In this document: one piece after another, positions 1-11,451 of the stretch
Position numbering within the stretch: the stretch's first letter is position 1
How the letters are laid out: the number at the start of each line of letters is the position of its first letter
NCBI RefSeq assembly: GCF_003254395.2
Contig: NC_037648.1
Coordinates: forward strand, 2,149,868 to 2,213,867
Direction of reading: 5' to 3'
From: Apis mellifera
Taxonomy: Eukaryota > Arthropoda > Insecta > Hymenoptera > Apidae
DNA length: 64,000 nucleotides
Notes under the pieces: generated by a model
What the model was told of the DNA's origin: nothing
What the model saw: the letters and a program-made list of their open reading frames with translations, nothing else
Database searches by the model: none
Program-made: the position numbers and the translations under genes

Positions 1-92
1 TAAAGTATTTCACTGCATTATTAATAGCAGGTACTCCAATATTCATTTGGAAACCAGTAACTTGTTATTCGTTACGCGATCATGATGGATAA
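1..92 (+). CDS. C-terminal end of an unrecognised membrane-type protein (partial, runs off left edge)
   Basis: The frame whose codons start at position 3 is open from the window edge to a TAA at 90-92. It reads about 29 residues, with the hydrophobic run FTALLIAGTPIFIW at 9-50 followed by a polar tail ending in RDHDG. The codons are AT-ending, as expected for an exon in AT-rich insect DNA. The hydrophobic stretch is long enough to be a last transmembrane segment with a short tail. The second frame (codons from position 2) is also open until a TGA at 80-82, so the frame choice rests on residue composition and on the plausible 3' end that follows. I do not recognise the family. The upstream exon boundary lies outside the window. 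Confidence 0.4.
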   Translation, partial: KYFTALLIAGTPIFIWKPVTCYSLRDHDG

Positions 93-475
93 GTTTGATA
101 AAAATTGCTGTTAATTAGCGAGCGGGAATCGCGAAAATTTACGATAAAAACGAGAATGATAAGATCGCAGACGATACCGATATACGCCCATCGTTTCGCC
201 TACAAATTGTTGCCTTCAGTCGTGTAGTTGTTTCCGAGTAGAGGAATTTATGATGAATTGAAACTCCCGAAGCTTGAATTGTTTCTTGTGACGAGCGAGT
301 GATTCGACGATTAAAATTTGAGGTTATGTTGTACTTTAAATGGATATTATATACCGCATTTATTATTAGTTGAAACGTTATTATCTGATATTTTTCTATT
401 TTTTGAAATACATTGTAATATTTTAAATTCTATGCGAACTTTATCTTTGAAATAAAATTAGGAAGCCCTATGTGC
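93..475 (+). other. Plausible 3' UTR with polyadenylation signal
   Basis: The sequence following the TAA at 90-92 has no open frame of note and becomes AT-rich. A canonical AATAAA lies at 451-456, which would give a 3' UTR of about 380 bases with cleavage soon after. This depends wholly on the left-edge coding call being right. Confidence 0.25.
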
Positions 476-3354
476 TTATTAGTAATTTAAAATAAGGTAT
501 AATTTAATCTTTTAACATGGAGATCTCAAAGAAAATGATAAAATCTTTAATTTTCATATACATTTCATACATAAATAGATAGTATTTTAATTAAAGAAGG
601 TAGCATAATTACAATACAATTTTCAACCAAATAGAATTTATTTTAAGCGTTTCGAGCGTATATACAAGATGATAAGAAAGAAAGATTTATATCTTTAAAG
701 ATAAATAGTACATGCCAAATAAAGAAGAAAAGTTCTAATAAAAATAATAGAAAAATAATATCTGCAATAAATAACTTTAATTTTCAAGCGAATAACTTGA
801 TCTTTTTTGATTAAATATTTTTCAAAAATATTCTTCTATTTCCAAACAAATTTAAAATCTTACATATATTCAAAATCACTCGTTTCAAAATAAAATTATT
901 CATTATATATTGAAAATATTAATTTTATGATCTGTTTTTTATGATAATATTTTTTTACTTCATTTGGTAAGTATTATTCTAAAAGTTATGAGAATCCATT
1001 TTTTTACATTTCTATATATAGTTAATAAAATTGTACAAGAAACTCGTTAATCTATTAACTTTTTTATCTTAATATCTATAATTCTTTAAGAATGTCTCAC
1101 ATGTTTATCAAATATGTATAAAAATATTTTTCAAGAAACTGGACAATAGATCAATTGATTCCTGATTAACCTAACTTGACTATATTGAAAAATCCTCAAT
1201 AGAAAATTTACCTTTATCATTATTAGTTTTATTAAATTTAATTTCCAATTACTTCAATTAACGTTTTATTTAAAATGAAAATATCCATTCAATTCGCTTG
1301 ATATCGTATCGAAACATGCAATCGAGAAAATATCTCATTTTCACGCCTGAGATTTGTCGCCAATGTTCAATCTTGTTTCACAACTTAATTGTATAAACGA
1401 ACTACATAACCTCGCTAGATGGACGAGGATATGACCAACGACTAATTAGCACTTCGTTATCTAGCCTCGTAAATTTATTCCACCGGTAGCGTTGTTATCG
1501 CTGTATACGAGGCACAATACACGAGCGTATACTGTCACGGATCTTTGAAAACACGATTTCCTCTCTTTTTCACCATGGTTTTCTACGATCTCGTATAGCG
1601 TATCATAAGGCGTTCACTATCAAGAAACCTAACCTCTCTTACAGCGGCCGGAAGTTATATTTAAGTCTACCGCTCACGAGTTACATATTGTTACTTATCG
1701 TGGTAAATGTGTGAGAATCAGACAGATACAAGACGACTTTAAATGATTTCCTTTGAATTCCATCGTGGAACACCGGTGTTTTAACAGTTTTAAGGATGTT
1801 ATGGAGACTAATTTTATGTTCCACTTCCGGCAAGAATCGTTATGGGTATGTTGGTATGTAGGAGTACTGCTTTTTCTTATTTTCCATAGTCGTTTTCCAT
1901 AATTGAGTTGATAATCGAGACTAGTATGATATTCATGAGATGCGTTTAACGATTATTAAAATTCTGATTCCTGGAAGAGATATAGAAGTAAGTTTATTAA
2001 CCTTAGAGTGACCGATTCTGAAAATAATTATTTTAAAATTTTTATTTTCCTTATAAATAATTTATTTTTAGTATAATTTTCATATAAGATCTTGTAAAGA
2101 ATTCATGGATTTGTTTTCATTTTCGAAATTTTAGATGTTGTAGATGTAAAATTCTAATTAAAAAATCTAAAATTTTTTTCTAGCATCGATTTGAAAAAGA
2201 AATTTATTGAAAAATGTTAATGTACCAATCATTAAATAAATGTAAATCAGGATAATGTTAAATATAATGTATGATGTAATAACAAAGGAATTTTTAACGT
2301 AATCAAGATGACCTAACCGCCTTCGCATTTACGTGACCTACTTGATATCAATTGCTAAGAATCTTGGAGAATAATTCTTCTGTATCAGCCTTGGAAGAAT
2401 TCATCCTTTCTCTATTGATCACAATCCATGTACGGAATGTTAATATTCTAACAATACTATATTTCCAAAAAATTTCTATATTTCTTTATCCAAAAAAAGA
2501 AATGTTATCATCTTTTTTATAAAAGAATATGAATTAAGGATTTATGTTTCAGCTAGCTACAAAAAAGCAAAGAAAAAATTTAATTTTCACATACATTTTA
2601 AAATAAGATATTTGAATTAAAAATAGCAACATAATAGAGTAAAATTTGATCTAATTTGATCTAATTTTATCTATCAATTGCAAATTAATAAATAATAATA
2701 AATTTAGTTAATTATTTATAATTATTATTAGATTGTAGTCTAAAAAATTTTATTTTCTTATCTACATATACAATTTTGATTTAACAATATGATCTTGATT
2801 TAAGAAATAGATAGGTTGATTTATTTTTCACTAATGATTATTTAATTTTCCATCAATTTTTCAAAAATATATTTCTCTTATAATTAAGATTCTAATTTGT
2901 TAAATTTGAAATATAAAAAATAACAGATTTCAAAAATACTTAAAATTTTTTAAAATTAAATTTAATTTAATTAATTTAATAAGAAACTTTATATTCAGAA
3001 TTGATTTTACTTATAATAATAATTGTATATTAAATATATCTAATATGTTTTACTATATTTTGTAATTAATATAGATCAATTAATTGGTAAATAAAAATAT
3101 GAGATAAAATAATCAACTTAGAAAATATGAAATTAGAAAAGACTCATAGTTTTGAAAAAAATTTAAAAATTACAAGATTTTTAAATTTCTAAATTCAAAA
3201 CATTATATCTTCGTAAAAAAAAATAATAATTTCTCACCCATCATATCGAAAAGAATAAATTCGCATCGGATAAAATTCATTTTCAAAAACAACACTTCAA
3301 CACTTCTTCTTTATCATCCAATCATCTCCAATTATCCAAACATAACCACATCCA
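476..3354. other. AT-rich non-coding DNA
   Basis: Very AT-rich with many short A/T runs and no credible open frame. A somewhat less AT-rich patch lies at 1400-1830. No gene, RNA or long repeat was recognised. Confidence 0.6.
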
Positions 3355-3564
3355 CTAAGATTCGATAAGATTCGTCATCTTGACATTGATTGCTCGTTTC
3401 TCGCACATGAAGCGTGTGGAATGCCAGGCATCCGTGAAACAAGTCTTCACATTGCGTATCCCATAAAGTTGCGTATCATCACTCGATGATAGACTTGAAA
3501 AGATTCGACCATGAATCGCAACAATTGATCTCGGCCACGAAGCTTCGAATTCCTCGGCTGTCAT
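3355..3564 (-). CDS. Possible small open reading frame, 69 residues
   Basis: The minus-strand frame runs from an ATG at 3562-3564 to a TAG at the low end. The start context has A at -3 (TAATATGACA). The peptide has a balanced composition, with an acidic start (MTAEEFEASW), a serine/aspartate patch and a Cys/Trp-containing second half (CFTDAWHSTRFMCEK). The segment is clearly less AT-rich than DNA on either side, which suggests selection or simply a local GC patch. No signal peptide, domain or splice site was identified. It could be a small protein, one exon of a larger gene, or chance. Confidence 0.22.
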   Translation of the reverse strand: MTAEEFEASWPRSIVAIHGRIFSSLSSSDDTQLYGIRNVKTCFTDAWHSTRFMCEKRAINVKMTNLIES

Positions 3565-4291
3565 ATTAAGGAAACGAGTTTTAGGTTAGGTTAAGTGAAG
3601 AAGATACGGGACAAGTATCGATCGAGCTGTATCGATTCGCACAATTATTTAACGTCCGTTAATTAGTCCAATTAGAGTGACAGCGATTGTTCGTTAATTA
3701 ATTCGATTTAGAATCGATACGTAAGAATCGAACTATATTTATCGTACGTATCCGTTGAACAATCAAACGACCGAATGTTAACGTGAATAATACGTGTTTG
3801 GAGGCGCACTTGCATGCCCTCTTGCGAGTGAAATAATAATCATATCGATATCGATACTGTTGATCATATTCGATATTAAAATTCTCAATAGAGTATCGAT
3901 ATATATATATAGAAATTGATATTGATATTATTGATTATGAAATATCTAAACGTTTCGTTAATAAAATTCTTAAAAGATATCGAAGATCAAAGTTTTAGAT
4001 AATCGATATCATTTTTCGACTAATATCTCTTAATATTTATAATATTGGGATTATAATATGATATTACAATATCGAATGAATTATAATGTACATATAAGTA
4101 CATTAGATAAGAGAATAAATATATTATATTACGTTAATAACTAAAAAAGTTATATTTAAAATGGAATTGGAAAATATAATAATAAATATAATTTTACGTA
4201 CTTTAATAAATTTCCAAATAATTATTATACACGCGAATTTAATCAGATTCCATTAAATTATTAATAATTCCATCTATGATATATATTTCAG
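3565..4291. other. AT-rich non-coding DNA with a short (AT)n
   Basis: No open frame. A short AT dinucleotide run lies near 3899-3911. The right end (about 4270-4291) is a pyrimidine-rich TATATTTCAG, a usable splice acceptor for the exon-like segment that follows. Confidence 0.5.
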
Positions 4292-4743
4292 CTCGAATCG
4301 AAAGAGGCGAACACGTGTATCGACGTCCACAAGAATTCACTCGAGGACGACACCACAGTCCTTTGTCGTCGTCGTGACCAACATCTTGGTTCCAGGCACA
4401 CCAGGAGGTTCCATTGTTCCGGATGTCGTCTCAGATTCAACGACTGAACGTCACGTTCCCCGGCGATACGCCGTCCTGTCGTCGTCCTCTTATCGGGCCA
4501 CTCGCAGAGCCACCTTGGCAGCCTCGAATAAGCGGGCGTGACTTTGCACCGACGGCTAATCGGATCGAGAAGACGCGAAAACGCCAATCCTATAATTCCG
4601 TCGTAGCGGAAGGTCTCGCGGCCTTCTTCCTGTCGGATTTTTCGCGATGGAACGATGGACGAGCCTTGACGGATCCCTTTCGACCATCCAACGAATGTCG
4701 CAGAACGAGTGTATTGGAATATTTTGAGGATTACGCTGTATCG
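4292..4743 (+). CDS. Exon-like segment flanked by splice acceptor and donor
   Basis: A GC-rich island of 452 bases sits inside AT-rich DNA and is bounded exactly by ATATATTTCAG at 4281-4291 and TCG|GTGAGTTT at 4741-4750. No single frame is open throughout. The frame with codons from 4293 is open to a TGA at 4539-4541 (about 82 codons, including a hydrophobic FVVVVTNILVPG); the frame with codons from 4291 is open from 4378 across the donor. It could therefore be a terminal coding stretch plus UTR with a downstream intron, a two-frame artefact, or a non-coding RNA exon. The minus strand is also open over part of it. Splice signals and composition support an exon; the product is unknown. Confidence 0.33.
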
Positions 4744-5867
4744 GTGAGTTTAAATAAATGAAATAATATCGAGAATCGAATAAAGTGACAGGAATAAATG
4801 AAAAGAATCAAATTTTAATTGTCACGTTATGATCTTACCTTAATTGTATATTGTTATTATATTGACAGGCAAATTATTGTTATTATTCTTTAATTCACAT
4901 TGTATTGGCGAAACGATTCAAATTGAAAAATTAAATTAACCTTACTTACGAAGTAATAACAAATTTCAAGTGATTTCGTCTCATCCATTTTCAAAACTTC
5001 TTTCATAAATCAATTAATCGAGTAAAATGAATAAAAATTACCTGCCTGTAATAACCTCAAAAATACAACGTTGCAAAGACGCGTGCATCCTAACCTATTG
5101 CTCGACATATTTCGACACGAACCCGAACACTCTGCAATTTGCAAATCAATTTCCTCGCAAATTCCCCCTATCGAGCGAAAATGCTAATTACACGTAAGAG
5201 TGCTTGTCACCTGTATGTACAACGATTAAAAACGTTTTGCAGCGTATCAAAATCCTGTTACACGTTCTCCGTTCGCTCGTTCCGTTCCATTCGTGTGTTC
5301 GGTCCACCGTGGAAACGGAACGAAGGCACGCTTGTAAAAAGTGACATCTAGAGGAGTGGGGAGGAGAGGAGAGGGGAGAAGCGTATTAAAAAAAACGCAA
5401 ATGCGACAAGGTGGTAAACGCAGACAGGCAATTTCTCAAGATTACTTTGAACGATATTAAACTTTTCCTTTTTTTTCCTTTTTTTTTCTTTTTTCATTTT
5501 CTCCCCCCTCCCCTTCCTCTCCCATTCGAACCGAGCGCAGTTTCCTTTGAGTTTGCGCACAGGAGGAGGAGGAGGGGAGGGGGAAGGAGAGGCTTAGTCG
5601 TCAAACCTGTACGATAAAATTAACTTGTAAAACCGCCCGGTTAAAGGCCGCTGCTGGCTTCGCTGCTCGGAAAACGCAGAGGCTGACTCTCGAGAATTCA
5701 CCCATTTCGTAAATTAATAACGACGGCCGCCGGTCGAAAAGGGGGATGATGGAAATTTATATTTCCCCTCTCTTTATTTTTCCCATCCCATCGCATTGTC
5801 ATCAGCCCGTTTTTCCTACCTTTTTCGAGTTGCCAGTCGTTCTTTTGTTATATTCGAGTAAGTTGAG

Positions 5868-5869
<2 letters not shown>
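4744..5869. other. Non-coding DNA with purine and pyrimidine tracts
   Basis: AT-rich to about 5100, then mixed. A G/A-rich tract at 5350-5395, a T/C-rich tract at 5465-5525 and another purine tract at 5560-5592 account for the open frames seen here. No gene recognised. Confidence 0.5.

Positions 5870-5917
<48 letters not shown>
5870..5917. repeat. (AT)n microsatellite, ~24 units
   Basis: Uninterrupted alternating A and T over about 48 bases. Confidence 0.95.
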
Positions 5918-5921
<4 letters not shown>

Positions 5922-6957
5922 CACGTATTAATGTAATTAAAATTGAATGTATACGAAATATACGTTGAATAATTTTTTTCAAATCAAGATTCTCGAATTT
6001 TTTAAATTGAATTTCTATTGGAAATTGTTCAAAAATTCAAACAAGATTCTATAAATTTTTATCGCTTATTTAAAATTATATAAATTAATTTATACGAAAC
6101 ATTATATAATTATATCATATAATTAATAGTTTGATTTTTTTGATCCATAGATTGAAATTTAAAAAATGGAGAAATATATATATATAACGTTCAAATTCTA
6201 CGTAAACATTTCCAATTAATTATTTTATCCCATTATCTTATCCCTATATCATTCTAATTGAATTTTAATATGATCGAAATATCTTGACACGTAACGAAAA
6301 CAATTTTACGAATAGAGGAATTGAATAACGTGTCTTCGTCCCTGGTCAAGCAAGCTCGAGTAACAAGTTAGAATTTCAAAGGTATCGCGTGTATTCCTCT
6401 TCGAGTCGAAAGGAAAAAGATTTGAAAAAAAAAAAAAAAGGATCGAGCACATCTTGTTCCACGATACGGCTCGTAACGAACAAAACGAGTTAATTAACCG
6501 ACGGGATAAGAGGTACACGGAGAATATCGTTTAATATCTTTTCGTTATTCGGGATAATTTCGAATTAAACTTTTCCTTTTTTCCCGATCGATAAAGACGG
6601 GGCAATTTCAGATAAGACGCTTATTGAATGATATTTATTATATTGCTCGACACTTAGCATATCGAGATAAAGTTTCTTTTATTTCATCCCGATATGTATC
6701 CCTTGATTTTAATTGAATTTAATTTAATTAATTGAATGATTGTCGGTGCAAACATATTCCTTGTAGAAAAATGTATAATTTTTCTTTTTACCGATCGAGC
6801 ACGAATGCGTCGATTCGGGTAAGCGTGTATAAAAATAATATTTTGTCCTATATTTTTTTTTTTTTTTTTAATAAATCTTTCTCTATTCAATCGAATTGTT
6901 TAAATAATTATTTGTAAATAAAAAAAAAATTTATATAATTTATGCATACTTCTTCCA
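5918..6957. other. AT-rich non-coding DNA
   Basis: Low-complexity AT-rich sequence with poly-A and poly-T runs (for example 6424-6439 and 6852-6869). The short frames on either strand look like chance. Confidence 0.5.
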
Positions 6958-7134
6958 CTTAAGAGATGCTTAGAAATAAATATTTTTATTAACTCAATTA
7001 AATTAATTCTACGAATAATGTTATATGTAAATCGAACAAAATTGAAACAACTTAAGAGATGCTTAGAAATAAATATTTTTACTAACTCAATTAAATTAAT
7101 TCTACGAATAATGTTGTATGTAAATTGAAACAAC
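6958..7134. repeat. Tandem duplication, 93-bp unit, two copies
   Basis: The unit beginning CTTAAGAGATGCTTAG at 6958 starts again at 7051. The copies differ by a few substitutions and the second is slightly truncated at its 3' end. The similar peptides read on the minus strand are a product of the duplication. Confidence 0.92.
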
Positions 7135-7713
7135 TTCGTATTCCTCGAACAAATTTTAGTTCGATGATTTAAATTCCCCTTAATTTCACATGATTCTTCA
7201 CACGATACTTCAAGAAAAAAAAAAAACCACTACTATCAATTTCACGCGAAACGATACTCTTTGATTTCAATCCACCTCCTCCCTTTCCAAAAAAAAAAAA
7301 TACACAAAACCCGTAACTTCGACATAATCACACCTTCCACGTCAAAACCTTCAATCATCAAAGCTCCTCCTTTGCCCCATCACCTGGCAAAAGGGGGGTT
7401 CAAAAGCGCTCTTCCTCCCCTCAAGCCTTCCTCCTCAAAGAAAGAAAAGGCGCGTGGATATAACCTACACTCCACGCCAGAGACAAATATGATCGGCGGC
7501 GGCGCTGCTGGCGATGGCGTTCATTATGGCCGCTTAATGGCCGCGATTTACCATTGAAAAAAGCTGGCGACACCGTCTGAATGAGCCATTACGTAGCCCG
7601 GTCTACAGAAATAATTATCGTAGCATTGACACAAAAGGGCGTTGGCTGGCTGCCTGCCTGCCTGCCTGCCTTCATTGCCGCCTGTATGTATACCTCACGT
7701 GTGCGTGTGCGTA
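7135..7713. other. Non-coding DNA with a small GC-rich, conserved-looking patch
   Basis: AT-rich with A-runs to about 7300. A GC-rich patch at 7490-7560 (GGCGGCGGCG..., ATGGCCGCTTAATGGCCGC) has the look of non-coding regulatory DNA. No splice-bounded frame. Confidence 0.4.
7650..7671. repeat. (CTGC/TGCC)n microsatellite
   Basis: About five tandem copies of the tetranucleotide TGCC. Confidence 0.9.
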
Positions 7714-7968
7714 TACAGGGTGTCCCGCTCGAAATCACCAACCTCTTCTCTCAATTATTCGAAAGAAAGTCGAACGATTTCCATACACAATTTTATTTGT
7801 GAAAATTAATTTCACTTCGTGGAATATATATCTCTCCTCTGGCAATATATATAATTCTCTATAAATAATAAGCTTACAAAAAAAAAAAAAAGACAAAAAT
7901 TACAAACATTCTCGAAAACATTTTAAACATGTTAAAATACATCTCGATCGAAACGGAACCACCCTGTA
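7714..7968. mobile_element. MITE-like element with TACAGGGTG inverted ends
   Basis: The left end reads TACAGGGTGTCCC (7714-7726) and the right end CACCCTGTA (7960-7968), giving 9-bp perfect inverted ends bounding 255 bp. The interior is AT-rich with an A-run and no transposase frame. Ends of this ACAGGGTG type are common on non-autonomous DNA elements scattered through insect genomes (general knowledge). No clear target-site duplication was confirmed, so this could be a degenerate copy. Confidence 0.42.
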
Positions 7969-8840
7969 CGTAATCCTCTCTCCTGTCCACTCCTCCTCTT
8001 CCCCACATCCATCTATTTACGATACGATAAAAGAAGCGTCTCATCGCGAAAGAGGAGGACAGGTGGGGGCGAGCGGTGGTGGGGGAAGAGAGAGAGAGAG
8101 AGAGAGATAGAGAGAGGGTCGAGCCAGTCGGCCGACAGTGGCGACGCTCGAAAGGCAGATTGTTTGTTTGTCGGGAGCTTCTGGTGCTGCGCGCACAAAC
8201 AAGTGGAAACAAATAATATCCTGGCCGCATTACGCGAACGAGTCGATGGGGAGGGAGGAGGCGAAGGCTGCCCCAGGGCGGCGGTAACGAGGCGAACGAG
8301 TGCCGTGAACCTCTGCCGTCATTAATGCCGGCCTCGGGCCCACGCGTGCCCCTCTCCCCGCTCCCCTGCCTCCCTCCATCCTCCTCGCCTCTTTTCTATA
8401 CGCTTCTATGTTCTCTCTATCCATACCGATTCGTCTCGATAGGAATATATCGTCGAGGTCGTATCGGATCCCCCTTTCTGCGTTCATATTTCGAGGAAGG
8501 GAAGAGGAGGGAGGGGGAGTCGTGCGTCAATCGCGTTTTTCAATCGGCTGGAAACCGGAACTGGAAATTGAAGAATGTTCGATCGATGTTGGATGGAAGT
8601 TGGCTCCTCTGTGCGGATGGTGTTGGCCGACGCGTGGCGAGGGATCGTTTGGAGGGAGGGGGAAGAGGAGGTGGGGAGTTAGAATCACCCGTTTCCTGAT
8701 GACGAATGATGATGTTTCGCGGGGACGATTTGTCGATCGGAGGGGAATTGGGCGCGTTTCGTGGTATTGGACGATTTGTTTCTTTTTTTTTTTTTTGAGG
8801 AGGAGGGAGAGGAATTATATGAACGGCGATTAAATAAGAA
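7969..8840. other. GC- and CpG-rich block with (GA)n
   Basis: From about 8040 to 8720 the sequence is GC-rich and open in several frames on both strands, which explains overlapping frames of 85-141 codons here. It contains a (GA)n run at 8087-8116 and repeated GGAGGG purine tracts. I see no splice-bounded exon. It could be a CpG-rich regulatory region. Confidence 0.4.
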
Positions 8841-9556
8841 TATGATGGTTAATCGTTGCAGATTTAGAGCGATAATAAATATAGGTTCTAGGAAAGAAGG
8901 AAGGAAAATTTGTATTCTATATTTTCAATATGTTTAATCTGATAAAGTATATAGAGATATATATATAAAGGTGATGACGAAAGTGTGATGACCGTAAACC
9001 AATTTCTCAGCAATTTTCGAAATTGATCACGGACAGTCGTAAAGGAGGATACAGTTTTTCAGGGTCATAAAAGCGAGGGATCAAACCGGAAATTGCCGGA
9101 TCCCAGTGGAGGCAGAAGGAGAGATTCTCACTTTCGATCAGACGTTCGGAGCCACGGCATCAATTATGAAACCAGTGGATTTAGGAAATGTCGTAAATTT
9201 GCGGAAGATCCGGTTCTCTCTTCGATAGATTCTAAATCTCTTAACAAGGTAGTATTCTAGTAACTGCTAGACTAGTTTCTTCCGTGAAATTAATAAATAT
9301 TGCCAGAAATAAAAACGTAGCAACATTGAAAAACTCGTGTGCATTTTTTAATTTCAAATCTCGATTAATTACCATGGATCTACTTAAGTCGAAAATTTCA
9401 ATTCGTTTCTTGAAATTCGAGTTGTCAATATTTAAAGTCGTTTTCACAAATTATTTATACCTTAAGAATCTTCGAAAGTAAAACTTTTAAAAGTAATCGG
9501 CTTTGCGACAAAAGTTTCACAAGTTCTATTCGATAATCAAAGTGCAATTACCCTCG
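8841..9556. other. Mostly AT-rich non-coding DNA
   Basis: A moderately GC segment at 9000-9240 follows a TTTTTCAG at 9053-9060 but has no matching donor or clean frame. The rest is AT-rich. Confidence 0.4.
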
Positions 9557-9590
9557 GTTACGGTTAACACTTGGATGGGTGACCGCTTAG
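9557..9590 (+). pseudogene. 5S rRNA-derived fragment
   Basis: The segment CGGTTAACACTTGGATGG plus the next bases GTGACCGCTTAG matches the 3' half of animal 5S rRNA, whose conserved text here is CGGTTAGTACTTGGATGGG followed by TGACCGC. The 5' half, the terminal stem and the internal promoter A-box region are absent, and an A-rich stretch follows. It is a truncated 5S pseudogene or the 5S-derived remnant of a SINE, not a functional gene. Confidence 0.55.
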
Positions 9591-11451
9591 TAGAAATATG
9601 AAAAAAATCCTGCTCTTTTTAAGATTCTTGGTTATATTAATAACAAATCAATAACAATTTGATACTATTTATATACAATTCAAATAAAATATCCAACAAA
9701 GACATTCTAAATATTCTCCAAAAATATCCCTCGACAAATTTTTAATATTCAATATAAATAAAATCGTTCTAGAAAATCAGACAAGGCGGTTAAACGGACA
9801 AACAACAACCACACCTCCCTCCTCCCCAAGTCTCCTCGACGCAACCACCTGTATATCCGTTATTTATTCTCTGTTCGACCGCTGACTGGCTTAATTGCTC
9901 GGCCAACATCGGCACCGCTACCTCCATTAGGCTTGCAAGCCGCTTAATGCGACTCTGGTATATACGCGGTCGCTTCATTTACGCTTAATATGGCGCGTAC
10001 GTGCATAAACGGTTTCAGCGTCTTCAGGAGCGTGTGTTGGCTGTTTGGCCGGCGATGATCGGCTATCGAGAGCCTTTTCGGCTCCCCTGGGATAACTCCT
10101 CTCTCTCTCTCTCTCTCTCCTCCGCCTTGTGTTTCTGCGTTTATACGCCCCGCGTGCGCACACAATCGTGTTTCCTCCCACCTAGGAAGCGACTACAAGT
10201 CCGCTCGAGTACATTGCACACACGCCTGGCTAATGGCTCACCGGTGCACAGGTAATCCCACCGCGTGATCACGGCCTCGCCTCTCTCTCTCTCGCTCTGT
10301 CTCTCCTTCTCTCTCGTGCGCACGATGCCACCTGCTCGACACGCTCCGTCTTAGCTAGACACGTGTACGTTTAGACACTCCGTCGATAGAGATTATTGGT
10401 CTCTGATCGAATCGCGTGATTTTGCCGGGATAAAAATATGGAAATATGGATTTGAACCTTTTTCTGCGAGCTATATATAACTTTGTTATTCTTCATCAAG
10501 ATTTTTAATAATTAATGTTATAATCGTTTTAGGTATATTGAAATTTAAATAATCAAGAAAAATTAAATTTTCCATGGAAAGATAAAAATTTCTATCCAAT
10601 AAATTAACTAAAATTTACAAATTTCTTGATGATATTTACTTGGTATCCAAAGAGAAATCGTCTTCGGGCAATGAATGCAGTAATAATGTACGTACGTGAG
10701 GAAAGGAAGGGAAATAGTTATTTTTTAAAGAAGAAACTCTTTTTGCTGCAACCTTCGCCAATAATGACGGGTAATAATCGATCGATTCTTCCGCGTATTG
10801 TAAGTTTCAGTTGCTTGTGCAAGCGCCATCGACCCTTATATGATTATACGGAGGAACGCGTAATTACTGTTTCTCATACACGGGAAACCAAGTACAAGCG
10901 ATTATCCGATCGCACCCATGTCGAAACCACATCTCGATCAATTACATACAGGCTGTTTCAGGCTGTGAATAAAAAGTAGTAATTGTCGGGATATTTCGAT
11001 GATTTTTAAATGTTACTTGTCGTGAATAATTTTTTTAATATCGATTAATGTAAAATAACCTAATAATTTAGTTCAAATCTTAAAAATATGTAATGTCGAA
11101 ATTTTAGGTTTAGTTATTTTTAATTAATTTAGTTTGAATAAATATAACTTTTTAGATTGGATAAATCTAAGAAGAATCAAAGTTAGATTAAATAACTATA
11201 TTTTTATCTTACTTTAAATAATGAGTAAAAAAAACATTAAGGACGTGTTTCAAGGTTACTCAAATTATCGAAATGGCTCCAATAAATTTTTTTTTCACTT
11301 TTACGTGCAAAACAGCCTGTATGTCGTAAACAAGCTTGTCTCTTCGATCGAAGATGAGGAAGATTTGGGCCAAGGAATAAATTTTATCACGAAAATATTG
11401 CGAAACGTTTAATAACAAATTTGATGCAATTTGTCCTGTAATCAATAAAGA
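9591..11451. other. AT-rich DNA around a GC-rich block with (CT)n tracts
   Basis: A GC-rich block spans about 9780-10400 with (CT)n at 10098-10118 and an imperfect CT tract at 10282-10316; it includes the motif-dense stretch CGCTTAATGCGACTCTGG near 9940. Both flanks are AT-rich. No supported gene. Confidence 0.4.

Noticed and set aside
4831..4839. Minus-strand donor AAG|GTAAGATC
   Set aside because: The sequence upstream on that strand is AT-rich and not exon-like; single donor words occur by chance.
11221..11412. 63-residue plus frame beginning MSKKNIKDVF
   Set aside because: ATG context is acceptable and the peptide looks natural, but the minus strand is open over the same span and nothing else supports it.
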